Positions 23,435 through 35,896 of a stretch of DNA of 64,000 nucleotides are shown here, in pieces. The notes beneath the pieces were generated by a model. That model saw nothing but the letters and a program-made list of their open reading frames with translations. It was not told the DNA's origin and did not search any database. This DNA is from Microcebus murinus (Eukaryota > Chordata > Mammalia > Primates > Cheirogaleidae): assembly GCF_040939455.1 (NCBI RefSeq), contig NC_134106.1, positions 73,229,001 through 73,293,000 of the forward strand. Direction: 5' to 3'. Numbering within the stretch: the stretch's first letter is position 1; each line of letters opens with the position of its first letter. A program made the position numbers and the translations under genes.

Positions 23435-24643
23435 CATGTTTTCTATGTCTTTATGAATGGTTTCTAAGTATTAATATTTATGCAAATGTATCTGTATGTG
23501 TGGATGTTCAATATTGTACTAGCCAGCTTTTCAACAATAATGTTTTCTAGGTTCTGGGAAAATGGTGGAGTAAAGGTAACCCCCCGGACTCCTTCTCCAA
23601 GAGAAGACATAGATCTTGGTCTCCTACATGCGACTGGATCTCCCCACTACAAGGACAGCATTGAGAATCCACAGTGGTGCAGCATGGGACTCTCTCAAAA
23701 AAGGAAAAACAAGGTGATAGGGAGATAAGAACACGATCTCTGGAGAATGCAAAACAAACAATAGGGCACATGGGAGGGCACCGGCCTGCCAGGCCAGGGG
23801 GTGAAGTGGGATCAGACCCACAGGAGAACTCCTTGCTTCCCCATTGACCTCCACACCCACCCAGCCAGAGATCTGTCTGATACTGGTGTGAAATCTCGGC
23901 AGGAGAAGAGGGTGCTGGAAAGTACCGTCATTGGGGGAATGCACCTTGAACTCCCCTGACCCCTGTGCTAGGACGGCTCCAAGACGGGAGGAAAGCGAAC
24001 TAAGCTGATAGGGGAGGCAGTTAGATGCCTTGCCTCTGGTTACCAGTGGGGCCAGCCCTACAGAGCTGTCCACTAAGTTGAGGACTCTAGGCTTGTAACT
24101 GCCCCAGGCGACTAAGACTACACAGGACGGGTCAATAAGAGCAAGGGCTAAGGCTGAACAGGCAGTGGGGCAGGTGGCATAAAGGAGGCTACGGGGCGTT
24201 CTGACAACCCAGACTTCCAACCTGGCGCCTGCCACACCCTAAACAGTCGCCCCCAGTGCTGGTGCCCTGCGAGTGGGCAATCCATCGCCATTGAGGGGGT
24301 CCACAGCCCAGCCATCATACGGTGCGGCGGGCAAACCCCCCCCCCCCAGCCTAGAAATTCTCCTGGCAAATTCCACCCCTACGCAATCTGCGATCGGCTC
24401 ACCAGGCCTGGCTCAATCAACAAACTGCTGAGAGAACTAGCACCAACAGGAGCTACAGCCACTGGGGCAATGGGGTGCAGGGCAGACTAGGGAGATACTT
24501 CCTCCCCCCAGCCCACATCTCTCCAGCCAAAAGTGGTAGACTCCACCCCTGGAGGCAGGGCAAGACAAGAAAACCCACTCTCCCCCAGATCTAGGGAGAA
24601 CCCGCTAGGCCTGTGTAGAGCGTAAGCACACAGTATAAAAGAC

Positions 24644-25854
24644 TTGGCTCCCCAGAACAGCTTAGGTCACCCAGTTGAACAAAAAACTGAGGCTGGATCT
24701 CCCCCCAGTCAGGGGGGCCCCACAAGCAACACACCCCCCCCAAATCAGGGGAACCTTCCAAGTGTGGTGGAAGAGCTCCCCCCAGTGGCTGATCAAGAAA
24801 CTACAGAAGAAACTACAGAAGAGAGGAAGCCTGAGCACCATCAATTGATCCAGATGGGGAGAACCCAGCGGAAAATATCGGGAAATTCAAAAAATCAAAC
24901 CAAAAACACTCCCCCTAGGAGATACACCTGCTCTCAAGAAATGGAAACTGAACAAACCCAAAACACTAAAATGACAGAAGAATTCCAAAATTGGATTGTA
25001 AGAAAGCTCAATGATATGCAAGAAAAATGGATAACCAACACAAGGAAACTACAAAGAAGATACAGGAATTGAAACAAAGATTTACCAAGGAAATCAAGAT
25101 CTTGAAAAAGAATCAATCTGATATCCTGGAAATGAAGAATCTATTCAGTGAAATACAAACCACAGTGGAAAGCCTCAGAAATAGGGTGGACCAAACAGAA
25201 GAAACAATCTCAGAGATTGAAGACAACACCTTCAGATCAAATAAGTTAATCACAGAGTTAGAGCAGAAAAATAAGAGACATGAGCAAAGCTTACAAGAAT
25301 TGTGGGATTACACAAAGAAAAATAACTTGTGGGTCCACTGGATTCTGGAGAAGGAGGAAGAAAAAACCCAAGGGTTGGATACACTATTTGAAGAAATAAT
25401 TGAGGAAAATTTCCTAGGTCTAACCAGTAACTTAGAATTAGAAATACAAGAGGGCAAAAGGACTCCTGGGAGATACAAGGCAAATAGGAAAATACCATGG
25501 CATGTAGTCATCAAACTGACCAAAATATCAACAAAAGAGACCCTCCTACAAGCTGTAAGGTGAAAGAAGCAAATTACATACAAAGGAAAACTGATCTGAA
25601 TAACGCTAGATTTCTCAACTGAAACAATACAAGCAAGGAGAGACTTGGGCCCAATTCTCACCTTTTTGAAACAAAATAATTCCCAGCCTAGAATCTTGTA
25701 CCCTGAAAAACTAAGCTTTATATATAAAGAAGAAATTAAGACATTCTCAGATAAGCAAAGTATCAGGGAATTCACCAAGAAAAGACCAGCCATACAAGAA
25801 GTACTCAAAACAGTGTTACGCACGGAACAACATAATAAAAACTCACGAATATAA
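24644..25854 (+). pseudogene. L1 ORF1 (RNA-binding chaperone), frameshifted
   Basis: The N-terminal part is open to 25072 (MAPQNSLGHPVEQKTEAG start). The frame then shifts to the segment 25027-25563, which carries the coiled coil (ESLRNRVDQTEETISEIED near 25170) and part of the RNA-recognition domain. It ends at a TGA at 25561-25563. A further piece, 25645-25854, holds the C-terminal domain (NSQPRILYPEKLSF). ORF1p normally trimerises and coats L1 RNA. This copy is split over at least two frames and is dead. Confidence 0.9.
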
Positions 25855-25892
25855 AAGCAAACAAAACCTAAAGAATAAAAGCCGATATTACA

Positions 25893-28800
25893 ATGGCTCA
25901 AGACAGAAATCAAAGCAACAACATCCAACCAAACAGAATGAACAGCAATCTGTCTCACCTATCAGTTCTCTCAATAAATGTGAATGGCTTAAACTTCCCA
26001 CTCAAGAGACATAGGCTGGCTGAATGGATAAGAAAATACAGGCCAAGTATCTGCTGTCTTCAGGAAACACATCTAACTTGCAAGGACGCATATAGACTAA
26101 AAGTAAAGGGGTGGAGATCAGTATTCCAAGCAAGTGGAAGCCAAAAGAAGGCTGGTATGGCAGTTCTAATCTCAGATGATTTATCTTTTAAACCAACAAA
26201 AGTAGTGGAAGACAAAGATGGTCATTATATAAGGGTGAAGGGCACAGTTCAACAAGAAGAGATAATAATTTTAAATATATATGTATCCAACTTTAGGTAC
26301 ACCCAGATTCATAAATCAAACCTTACTGGATCTAAGCAAATGGATTAATAGCAACTCCATAATCGCCGGAGATTTCAACCCCCCACTGACTGCACAGGAC
26401 AGATCCTCCAAACAAAAAATTAATAAAGAAATAATGGGCTTAAACAAAACTCTGGAACAATTGGGTCTGACTGACAGTTACAGAACATTCTACCCAAAAT
26501 CCACTGAATATACGTTCTTCTCATCAGCTCATGGGACATTCTCTAAGATTGACCATATCCTAGGACACAAAGTAAACCTCAAAAAATTTTAAAAAGTAGA
26601 GATCATACCATCTATCTTCTCAGATCACAGTGGAATAAAAATAGAAGTCAACCCTAACAGAAACTCACATTTCCACACAAGAATGTGGAAATTAAACAAC
26701 CTCCTACTAAACGATTACTTCATAAATGAAGAAATCAAGATGGAAATAAAAAAATCCTTTGAACAAAATGACAATGGAAAGAAAAGTCATCAAACCCTCT
26801 GGGACACAGCTAAAGCAGTACTGTAAGGAAAGTTTATTTCCATAAATGCCTATAACCAAAAGTCGAAAAGATCACAAATAGACAATCTAATGAAATGACT
26901 CCAAGAGCTGGAAAAAGAAGAATAGACAAACCCCAAACCCAGCAGAAGAAGTGAAATTAACAAGATCACAACAGAACTAAATGAAATAGACAACAGGGAA
27001 GCTATACAGGAGATTAATAAAACAAAAAGTTGGTTCTTTGAAAAAATAAACAAAATTGACACATCTTTGGCTAGGCTAACAAAAAGCAGAAAAGAGAAAT
27101 CTCTAATAAGCTCCATCAGGAAAAAAAAGGTGATACCACAACTGATCCCAAGAAAATACAAGATATAATTTATGAATACTACAAAAACCTTTATGCACAC
27201 AAACTAGAAAATGTGGAGGAAATGGACAAATTTCTAGAAACACACAGCCTCCTTAGGCTCAACCAGGAAGAAATAGAATTCCCGAACAGACCAATATCAA
27301 GAACCAAAATAGAAACATCAATTAAAAATCTCCCTAAAATGAAAAGTCCCGGTCCAGATGGTTTCACACCCGAATTTTACCACACTTACAAAGAAGAACT
27401 GGTGCCTATCTTGCAGAAATTATTCCACAACATTGAGAAGAATGGAAATCTCCCCGACACCTTTTATGAAGTGAATGTTACTCTGATACTAAAACCAAGA
27501 AAGGATGCAACAAAAAAAGAAAACTACAGACCAATATCCCTTATGAATATAGATGCAAAAATTTTCAACAAAATCCTAGCTAACCGAATCCAGACGCTTA
27601 TCAAAAAAATAATCCATCACGACCAAGTTGGCTTCATCCCAGGGATGCAGGGATAGTTCAACATACCTAAATCTATAAATGTAATTCACCACATAAACAG
27701 AAGCAAAAACAAAGACCACGATTCTTTTAATAGATGCAGAAAACGCTTTTGACAAAATTCAGCACCCTTTCATGATACGAACACTTAATAAAATAGGCAT
27801 GGAAGGGACATACCTAAAAATGATACAAGCCATATATGACAGACTCATAGCCAACATCACACTGAATGGGGAAAAATTTGAAAGCATTCCCACTTAGAAC
27901 TGGAACCAGGCAAGGCTGCCCACTATCTCCACTTCTATTCAACATAGTTTGGAAGTCCTGGCTACAGGAATCAGACAGGAGAGTGGAATTAAAGGTATCC
28001 AAATAGGGGCAGAAAAGATCAGATTTTCACTGTTTGCTGATGATATGATATTATATTGAGAAAACCCCAAAGATTCAACCAAGAAACTCCTGGAACTGAT
28101 CAATGAATTTAGTAAAGTCTCAGGATACAAAATCAATACACAGAAATCAGAGGCATTCATATACGCCAATAACAATCAAACTGAGGACCAAATCAAAGGC
28201 TCAATTCCCTTCACAATAGTAACAAAGAAAATAAAGTACCTAGGAATATACTTAACCAAGGAGGTAAAAGACCTCTTCAGGGAGAACTATGAAACACTGA
28301 GGAAGGAAATAGCAAAGGATGTAAACAGATGGAAATCCATACCATGCTCATGGGTCGGCAGACTCAACATCATTAAAATGTCTATACTACCCAAACTGAT
28401 CTACAGATTCAATGCAATACCTACTAAAATCCCATCAGCATTCTTCACTGATATAGAAAAAATAATTTTATGCTTCATTTGGAACCAGAGAAGACCCCCC
28501 ATATCAAAAGCAATTCTAGGCAATAAAAACAAAATGGGAGGTATTAATATGCCAGACATCAAACTATATTACAAAGCTATAGTAATTAAATCAATCTTGT
28601 ATTGAAACAAAATATTGGCCAGTGGAACAGATATGAGAATCCTGATATAAAACCATCCTCATATAGCCATCTAATCTTTGACAAAGCAGACAAAAACATA
28701 CACTGGGGAAAAGAATCCCTTTTCAATAAATGGTGCTGGGAAAACTGGATAGCCACCTGTACAAGATTAAAGCAGGACCCACACCTTTCACCTCTCACAC

Positions 28801-29756
28801 AAATCAACTCATGCTGGATAACATACTTAAACCTAAGGTGTGAAAGTATTAGAATTCTAGAAGAAAATGTTGGAAACACTCTCCTAGACATCGGCCTAGG
28901 CAAAGAATTTATGAAGAAGACCCCAAAGGCAATCACAGCAGCAACAAAAATAAATAAATGGGACATGATCAAACTAAAAAGCTTCTGCACAGCAAAAGAA
29001 ATAGTCATGAAAGTAAACAGACAACCTACAGAATGGGAGAAAATTTTTGCATCCTACGCAACTGATAAGGGGCTGATAACTAGAATATACTTAGAACTCA
29101 AGAAAATCAGCAAGAAAAAATCAAATAACCCTATTAAAAGTGAGCGAAGGACTTGAACAGAAACTTTTCTAAAGAAGACAGAAGAATGGCCGACAAACAT
29201 GAAAAAATGCTCAACATCTCTAATCATCAGGGAAATGCAAATCAAAACTACAATGAGATATCACTTAACTCCAGTGAGAATGGCCTTTATCAAAAAGTCC
29301 CCAAATAATAAATGCTGGCGTGGATGCAGAGAGAGGGGAACACTCCTACACTGCTGGTGGGACTGCAAACTAGTTCAACCTCTTTGGAAAGCAATATGGA
29401 GATACCTTAAAGCGATACAAGTGGATCTACCATTTTATCCAGCAATCCCATTACTGGGCATCTATCCAAAAGATCCAATGACACTCTACAAAAAAGACAC
29501 CTGCGCTCGAATGTTCATAGCAGCACAATTCATAATTGCAAAGCTGTGGAAACAACCCAAATGCCCATCAATCCATGAGTGGATTAATAAAATGTGGTAT
29601 ATGTATACCATGGAGTACTATTCAGCTCTAAGAAACAATGGTGATATAGCACACCTTGTATTTTCCTGGTTAGAGCTGGAACCCATACTACTAAGTGAAG
29701 TATCCCAAGAATGGAAAAACAAAAACCATATATACTCACCAGCAAATTGGTATTAA
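25893..29756 (+). pseudogene. L1 ORF2 (endonuclease and reverse transcriptase), broken
   Basis: The endonuclease part is split: 25893-26348 (LSVLSINVNGLNFPLKRHRL, then CCLQETHL) and 26281-26592 (IIAGDFNPPL, then KIDHILGHK). The reverse transcriptase fragment 27213-27656 includes [14 protein letters not shown] and [13 protein letters not shown]. The catalytic FADDM box lies near 28033-28050, with a stop soon after. C-terminal parts are 28602-29156 and 29199-29756 ([18 protein letters not shown] near the end). Multiple stops and frameshifts mean no functional product. Confidence 0.93.
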
Positions 29757-30419
29757 CTGATCAGCACCTAAGTGGACACATAGGAACTATGGTAATTGAG
29801 TATTGGGCAGGTGGGAGGAGGGAGGGGGCAGGTATATACATACATAATGAATGAGATGTGCACCGTCTGACGGATGGTCACGCTGGAAGCTCAGACTTGT
29901 GGGGGGAGAGGGGAAAGGGCATTATTTGAAACCTTAAAATTTGTAACCCCATAATATGCTGAAATAAAAAAAAATTTAAAAATAATGTTTTCTAACAAAC
30001 CATTCAAAAATACAATGGTTTACAGCCCCAAGCATTTATTCCTGTGTTTACAGATGTTCATGTTAATGATTCAGCTGATACAGGCAGGACTCAGCTGGCT
30101 TGTTCTGCAGCACATCCCTGAGCTTATCTCCAGTGTATGGATTTTGTGTGATCTAGGGCCAAGACTGAGTGGGCAGTGATACATCTGTGCAATGAACAAC
30201 ATCCTGCTGTCAAGCTACATAAGCAAATTGAAGTCCCAATGTCTCCAACACAAGTACACAAATTTTTGGTTTATTCTTTTCCCTTAATAATTCCTCACGT
30301 TTCTAAAAACCTTTATTCCATTTAATGTTCAAAATAATTGATCATGCATTGACAAATAATTTTCTAATATTTAGCATTAAAAATAAAATTTTATTTTGTG
30401 TTAATAAAAAATTCAGTTA

Positions 30420-30438
30420 GGCCGGGCATGGTAGCTGG
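30420..30438 (+). mobile_element. Very short Alu 5' scrap
   Basis: The 19 bases ggccgggcatggtagctgg match an Alu start and then stop at the edge of the duplicated IGKV1 block. It may be the remnant of an Alu cut by the duplication breakpoint. Confidence 0.45.
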
Positions 30439-31098
30439 TTTCCTGTAGAGTTGTATAATGAGAGGGCTCTCCTTGAGATTTGGAACTCAGAAGAGGAGGA
30501 TTCAGCACTATCCATCAGCAACTGCGGCCAGACATATGGATAGAGATGAGGACTGGAGACTCACCTAGGAGGTGCTGCAGGCAGCTGAGAGCATCAGCAC
30601 CTCCACCCCTGGGCTTCCCAGACAGGTTTAAGGACCACGGGGTTAGGCAGCCTATACCTTCAAGGGAAGATGCATGCTGGCTTCTTGGAAGGACCAGAGA
30701 ACCGCCCATTTCTAGTATCTGCATCATTGACTACCATATTCCCAGGCTATTTTATAGTTGTAGTTTAGACTTATTCCTTGTACTTAAAAAATATCCTGGT
30801 TGGAATACCTAGAGTAGTATCTCCTTTGCTGCATGACTTCCACTGATGCCATATGGAGACTCCAGGTATAATCATCTCTACACATAATGAAATCAAGAGA
30901 GACGCTGCCATTCTGTGCTTCTGGGGCTAAAGAGAAAGAAAGAGAGTTTGGGCACAAAGGAGCTTCCCAGGCCCCTTATAACAAAACAGTCCAGTGACCT
31001 TCAGAGTGTGGCTGTCTCTGAGCAATGCTCTCAGCAGACGGAGGCACCAGGAGGAGAAGCTGGGGCAGCCCAGCCTCACATGTGTGCTTCCCTGGGAG

Positions 31099-31126
31099 GG
31101 TTTCTGTTCGGGCTTGTAACACTGTG
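31099..31126 (-). other. V-kappa recombination signal (12-spacer)
   Basis: Minus strand: heptamer CACAGTG (31126-31120), 12-base spacer identical to that of the sister gene, nonamer ACAGAAACC (31107-31099). Confidence 0.93.
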
Positions 31127-31603
31127 GGAGGGGAACTATCATATTGTTGACAGTAGTAAGTTGCGAAATCTTCAGGCTGCAGGCCCTTGATGGTGAGAGT
31201 GAAATCTGTCCCAGACCCACTGCCACTGAACCTCGATGGGACCCCAGATACCAAATTAGATGCCTTATAGATCAGAGTCTTAGGGGGTTTCCCTGGTTTC
31301 TGCTGATGCCAGCTTAACCAACTGCTAATGCCCTGACTGGCCCGGCAAGAGATGGTGACTGTGTCTCCTACAGATGCAGCCAGGGAGGATGGAGACTGGG
31401 TCATCTGGATGTCACATCTGGCACCTGAGATTGTAAGCATAAAAACAAACATCCATACAATTAATCATGTTTTAAGAGAACTTCCCTGAAGAGCCAGGCA
31501 GTACTGACCACCCTGGCCGAGTAAGTTCCTGGTGTTCTCCCTCCTTACCTGGGAGCCAGAGCAGCAGGAGCCCTAAGAGCTGAGCAGGGACCCTCATATC
31601 CAT
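31127..31603 (-). CDS. IGKV1: Immunoglobulin kappa variable gene, IGKV1 family
   Basis: Leader exon 31549-31603 encodes [20 protein letters not shown] chose the upstream ATG because MDMR is the usual IGKV1 start. The intron is 31425-31548 and the V exon 31127-31424. The mature domain begins [20 protein letters not shown], with cysteine in TISCRAS, Trp in [10 protein letters not shown] and the second cysteine in FATYYC. CDR1 is QGISSW, CDR2 KAS and germline CDR3 QQYDSSPP. His replaces the usual Tyr after the core Trp, and [10 protein letters not shown] replaces the usual [13 protein letters not shown] and octamer are intact, so it is predicted functional. Confidence 0.96.
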
Positions 31604-31692
31604 GCTTTGTCCTGAGATGGACTGACTCTTGCACAGGGTGTGATAAGCAGCCTGTTGATAAGTCTGCAGGGCAGGGGTTGTGCTGCGGAAAT

Positions 31693-31700
31693 ATGCAAAT
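31693..31700 (-). promoter_or_regulatory. Octamer of IGKV1 promoter
   Basis: Plus-strand atgcaaat, 89 bases upstream of the leader ATG at 31603, in the standard light-chain orientation. Confidence 0.88.
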
Positions 31701-32449
31701 CAGCAGGAGATGGGCAGGCTGGGCACAGCTGCAGGGCTGGCTCATCCCTGTGACTCAGGACAGACCCAGTGTCCCCAGGTGTCCCAGGTCAAACCAGGGC
31801 AGCACAGATTTGCCTGCAGAGAACTTGTTTCTCCCTGAGGTCTACAGGACATATTAATAATATGTCTAGTATCCTGTGAACAGAGTGTTATTTTCATCTC
31901 TTCAAAGTTTAAGACATGCTTTTCCTTTTACCCTTCAATTTTTGGTGGGTTGTTGGCGATGGCACAACCCCAGAAACTGCAAGATGGTTTACAAGCTCTT
32001 TGCATTTAGTACTAGTGAATTTTATTGAGCCCAGAAAGCCTTCCTATTTTCCCTGATTCCCTGATGCCATTGGTGAAATAAGTTATCAGCACTACCATCC
32101 AGAGATGCCATAATGTAGGAGAGCAAGAAAAACCCTAGGGGATCATGATTTGTAAGGGAGGGCAGGTATGTCATCATTAAATTTTCATGTCCAGCTAAGT
32201 GATCTCTCTTCCTCTATCTCTCAATGCTCTGCCCCACTCCTTTAATCAGGCCAGCCAAGGTCAAGAACTTTCCCCCACCCCACCTGAGCAGCATTAGCTG
32301 CCTTCCTGACTCTACTTGCTCTTGCACGTATCCATGCTAGATCTCCCTGAGTGCCTCAGATTATCACTTGTGCTTCCCATCCCCTCAACTCAAGCCACTC
32401 CCTTTAAAAGTGGAGGTCCTCTGCAGAGCTAGTGTCCATGTGTACCCTC

Positions 32450-32840
32450 AAATCTACTGTGGTCCTTAAACCTGCATGTTCCACCATCACCAAACATCTT
32501 CCAGTTCCTAAGACAGGTAGTTCTCAATGGCTGGGTTTGGGATAGTGGGGCCCAAGCAGGATAAGGAGAAAATAGGCAGTACATGAAGGTGGAAGTCCTT
32601 CTTGAAGTATTGGAGCTACAGTGAGGGAGGAGGGCATCCCCCCACAGGAGAAATGGTGCTGCTCACACCATTTGGGTGTCTCAGAGGGTTGGATTAGCAG
32701 GGAACTCACATGGATAGGGACCCCCAGTGCAGAAGTTGGAGACCCCCAGTGCATGGATAGGAGACCCCCAGGCAGAGGGAGGAGGACATCCATGGAGGTA
32801 TGACCATGGAAGGGACATCAGAGCTGGAAGAAACACTTGA
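32450..32840. other. Unassigned sequence with short imperfect repeats
   Basis: No gene seen. Around 32708-32770 there are three imperfect copies of a gacccccag-containing unit (gacccccagtgcagaagttg, gacccccagtgcatggatag, gacccccaggcagaggg). Confidence 0.5.
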
Positions 32841-32849
32841 GGCTCTGAC

Positions 32850-32926
32850 TCAGATGGTGCAAAGGCAATATATGTAACCTAAACATTTGTACCCCCACAA
32901 TATGTTGACATAAACAAACAAACAAA
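32850..32926 (+). mobile_element. L1 3' end scrap
   Basis: Contains the L1 3' terminal motif tgtaacctaaacatttgtac, then cccccacaatatg and an A-rich tail. It resembles 5480-5540, the 3' end of another L1 here. Severely truncated. Confidence 0.7.
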
Positions 32927-33531
32927 GATGTAAATTGTTGGAACGTATTTAAAAATAGTATTCAATTATATGCTGCTTAAAAGAAACCCACCTAATAGGT
33001 AATGCCATTTATTAATTCAAGATAAAGTGGTGCAAAGAAGATATTCCACCCAAACAGAAACCAAAAGTGAGCAGGAGTAGTTATGTTGATAACAGATAGA
33101 CATTAAATAAATGACAGGAAAAGAAAAGATGACAAAGAAAGTCATTATATAATGATAAAGAATCTATTCAACACGAAGACATAAAAATCTTCAATATATA
33201 TGCACCTTACACAACAGCAGCCAGATTCATAAAACAAATACTACTAGACCTAAGAAAAGAGATAGACAACAATACAATAAGAGTGAGGAACTTTACCACC
33301 CCACTGACAGCACTAGATAGATCACTAAGGCAGAAAATCAGCATAGAAACCCTGACTTAAATTGAACTCTAGATCAGATGGACCTAATAAACATTTATAC
33401 AGTATTCTACCCAGTAACCACAGAATATAAATTCTTCTCATCAATTTATGGAACATCCTCCAAAATAGATCACATTTTAAGCCACAAAAAAAAGTCTTAA
33501 TAAATTTTTAAAGATCAAAATATCAAGTATC

Positions 33532-33610
33532 GGGGGGAGGGGGGGAAATGGGCATTTATTGAAACCTTAAAATCTGTACTCCCATAATATGCCAAAATAA
33601 AAAAAAAAAA
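33532..33610 (+). mobile_element. Ultra-short L1 3' insertion with target duplication
   Basis: About 79 bases consisting only of the L1 3' UTR end (G-rich start, then gaaaccttaaaatctgtact and cccataatatgccaaaataa) plus a poly-A tail. It is flanked by aaatatcaagtatc at 33518-33531 and at 33611-33624. It is an extremely 5'-truncated retrotransposition into the older L1. Confidence 0.85.
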
Positions 33611-33862
33611 AAATATCAAGTATCTTCTGGAACCACAGTCAAATAAAACTAGAAATTAATACTAAAAGGAACTCTTAAAAGTATACAAACAACCTACTCC
33701 TGGGTGATCTTTGGGTCACTGATGAAATTAAGATGAATATTAAAAATTTTTTTGAAATGAATGAAAATACAAACACAACATACCAAAACCTCTGGGATAC
33801 AGTGGAAAGAGTGCTGAGAGGGAAGTTTACAGTGTCAGATGCCAAAATAAAAAAGAGAGAAA

Positions 33863-34180
33863 GCCGGGCGCGGTGGCTCATGCCTGTAATCCTAGCACTC
33901 TGGGAGGCGGAGGCGGGCGGATTGCTCAAGGTCAGGAGTTCAAAACCAGCCTGAGCGAGACCCCGTCTCTACCATAAAAATAGAAAGAAATTAATTGGCC
34001 AACTAATATATATAATGCCGGGCATGGTGGCTCGTGCCTGTAGTCCCAGCTACTCGGGAGGCTGAGGCAGGAGGATCGCTTGAGCCCAGGAGTTTGAGGT
34101 TGCTGTGAGCTAGGCTGACGGCCACGGCACTCACTCTAGCCTGGGCAAGAAAGCGAGACTCTGTCTCAAAAAAAAAAAAA
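33863..34180 (+). mobile_element. Alu, strepsirrhine type
   Basis: Starts gccgggcgcggtggctcatg and has the linker gaaagaaattaattggccaa, a second arm and a poly-A tail. The flanks agagagaaag before (33853-33862) and gagagagaaag after the tail are the likely target duplication. Confidence 0.93.
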
Positions 34181-35299
34181 AAAAAAAAGAGAGAGAAAGA
34201 TCACAAATTAACAACCTAAGGTCACACCTCAAGGAATTAAAAAAGAAAAATAGAAACCAAGTCCAAAATTAGCAGAAGAAAAGAAATAACAAAGATCAGC
34301 ACAGACATAAATAAACTTGAGGTAGAAAAATATAAGAATCAATGAAATGAAATGGAAGTTGTTTCCTCAAAAAATAATCAAAATTGATAGACCTTTTTTA
34401 GATTAACCAAGAAAAAAGAGATGAAATTCAAATAAACACAATCAGAAATCAAAAAGCAGGCATTACAACTGATATCACAGAAGTAAAAAAAAATCATCAG
34501 AGAGTACTAGGAGCATCTCTACATGTACCAACTAGAAAATCTAGAGGATATGGATAAATTCTAGTAAACAAAACCTCCTAAGATTGAAACAGGAAGAAAC
34601 AGAAATCCTGAACAGACCAATAATGAGTACTGAGAATGGATCAGTAATAAAATAAATAATTAAAAAGTCTTCCAACAACAACAAAAAAGCCTGGAACAAA
34701 ATTAATTCACATCCAAATTTTACCAGATATACAAAGAATAACTGGTACCAATCCTGTGGCAACTGTTGCAAAACATTAAGGAGGAAAGAATCCTACCTAA
34801 CTCATTCTACAAAATCAATATCACCTTGATGCCAATGCCAGTCAAGGACACAACCATGAAAAAGAAAATATAAACCAATATCCCGGATAAATTTAAATGC
34901 AAAAATTGTCAGCAAAATTCTAGCAAACAGAATACAACAGCACACCAAAATACATAATATACCACAATCAAGTGAATTTTATTCCAGGGATACTAGGAAG
35001 GTTTAGTATACAAAATCAATAAATGTGATATGCCACATAAACAGAGTTAAGAGCATAAACCATATAATTGTCTCACTAGTGCAGAAAAATCATTCAATAA
35101 AACTCAACATCTCTTCCTGGTAAAAACCCCCAACAAACCAGGCATAGAAAAAACATATCTCAAAATAATAAAAAGCCATATATGACATACCCACAGCCAA
35201 TATCATACTGACTGGGGAAAATTTGAAAGCATTCATCCTAAGAACTAGGGTACAATGTACACTATTCTGGTGATAAGTACTAAAACACTAGATTTCACC

Positions 35300-35890
35300 A
35301 TTATGCAACATATCAATATCAAAAAACTGGACTTGTACCCCCCAAATCTAACAAAATAAATACAAATAAATAAGAATAGAGATTAAAAAAGAAATTAAAA
35401 TTGTAGAGTTATGTAGGCTTAACAAAAATCTAAATATGCATATATATTCTCTTCATGATTAACTTTAAAGGAAAATGTAAAACAAAGAAAATATAAACTA
35501 CATTAAGAGGTATAAATGATACACACATAAAAGCAAGTGTTAAACAAAATCCTGAAAACGAGATAGTGGTAATCATACTAACATATGAGAATTTCACACT
35601 GTTGTGAGGGCCTGAATAAAACCTGTGTTCCCCCCTCAAGGGAAGAGGATCCATCTTCGGTCAGGGGGACTGAAGCCTGCGTGTTCTTTGAACAAAAACT
35701 CCCCCCATCAGACTGACTTCAATCCGGGCGTTCAGATAGGGTCAATCTCTCCTTAGTCTCCCAATAAAAAACTACTGTCACACAGCAAAACAGTAGATGG
35801 AAAATACAACTGAAAATTCATTAAACTCAATCTCTGAAGGACATCACATCAAACATATCCCACAAGACGTGGCAATGGTATTGTGGGCTT
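35300..35890. other. AT-rich and unassigned sequence
   Basis: No gene recognised. The block at about 35602-35780 begins TG, ends CA and contains an AATAAA, so it might be a small LTR, but I cannot assign a family. Confidence 0.35.
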
Positions 35891-35896
35891 CCCCTC

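Larger units (their letters stand above)
23550..29980 (+). mobile_element. Full-length LINE-1 with 14-base target duplication, inactive
   Basis: About 6.4 kb running from a 5' UTR (23550) through ORF1, ORF2 and a 3' UTR ending in an A-rich tail. A perfect target-site duplication aataatgttttcta flanks it (23536-23549 and 29981-29994). Both ORFs are broken by frameshifts and stops, so it cannot move on its own. It lies between the two IGKV1 blocks. Its full length and direct repeats indicate ordinary target-primed retrotransposition. Confidence 0.95.
30440..32450. repeat. Segmental duplication copy 2: IGKV1 unit
   Basis: Sister block of 20030-22045 (landmarks given there). The L1 insertions between the two units are not part of the duplicated sequence. 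Confidence 0.75.
32930..35300 (+). mobile_element. Older L1 ORF2 fragment carrying nested insertions
   Basis: Diverged L1 ORF2 from the endonuclease (aagaaacccacctaatagg near 32980; gacctaagaaaagagataga near 33247) into the reverse transcriptase (near 34700-35230). Stops are frequent. It is interrupted by a tiny L1 3' insertion (33532-33610) and an Alu (33863-34180), which are therefore younger. Confidence 0.8.

Noticed and set aside
23480..23487. Octamer atgcaaat
   Set aside because: No leader exon or V exon within several hundred bases on the minus-strand side; coincidental match.
23624..24235. 203-codon minus-strand frame
   Set aside because: Lies within the 5' UTR of the full-length L1 and has no family resemblance.
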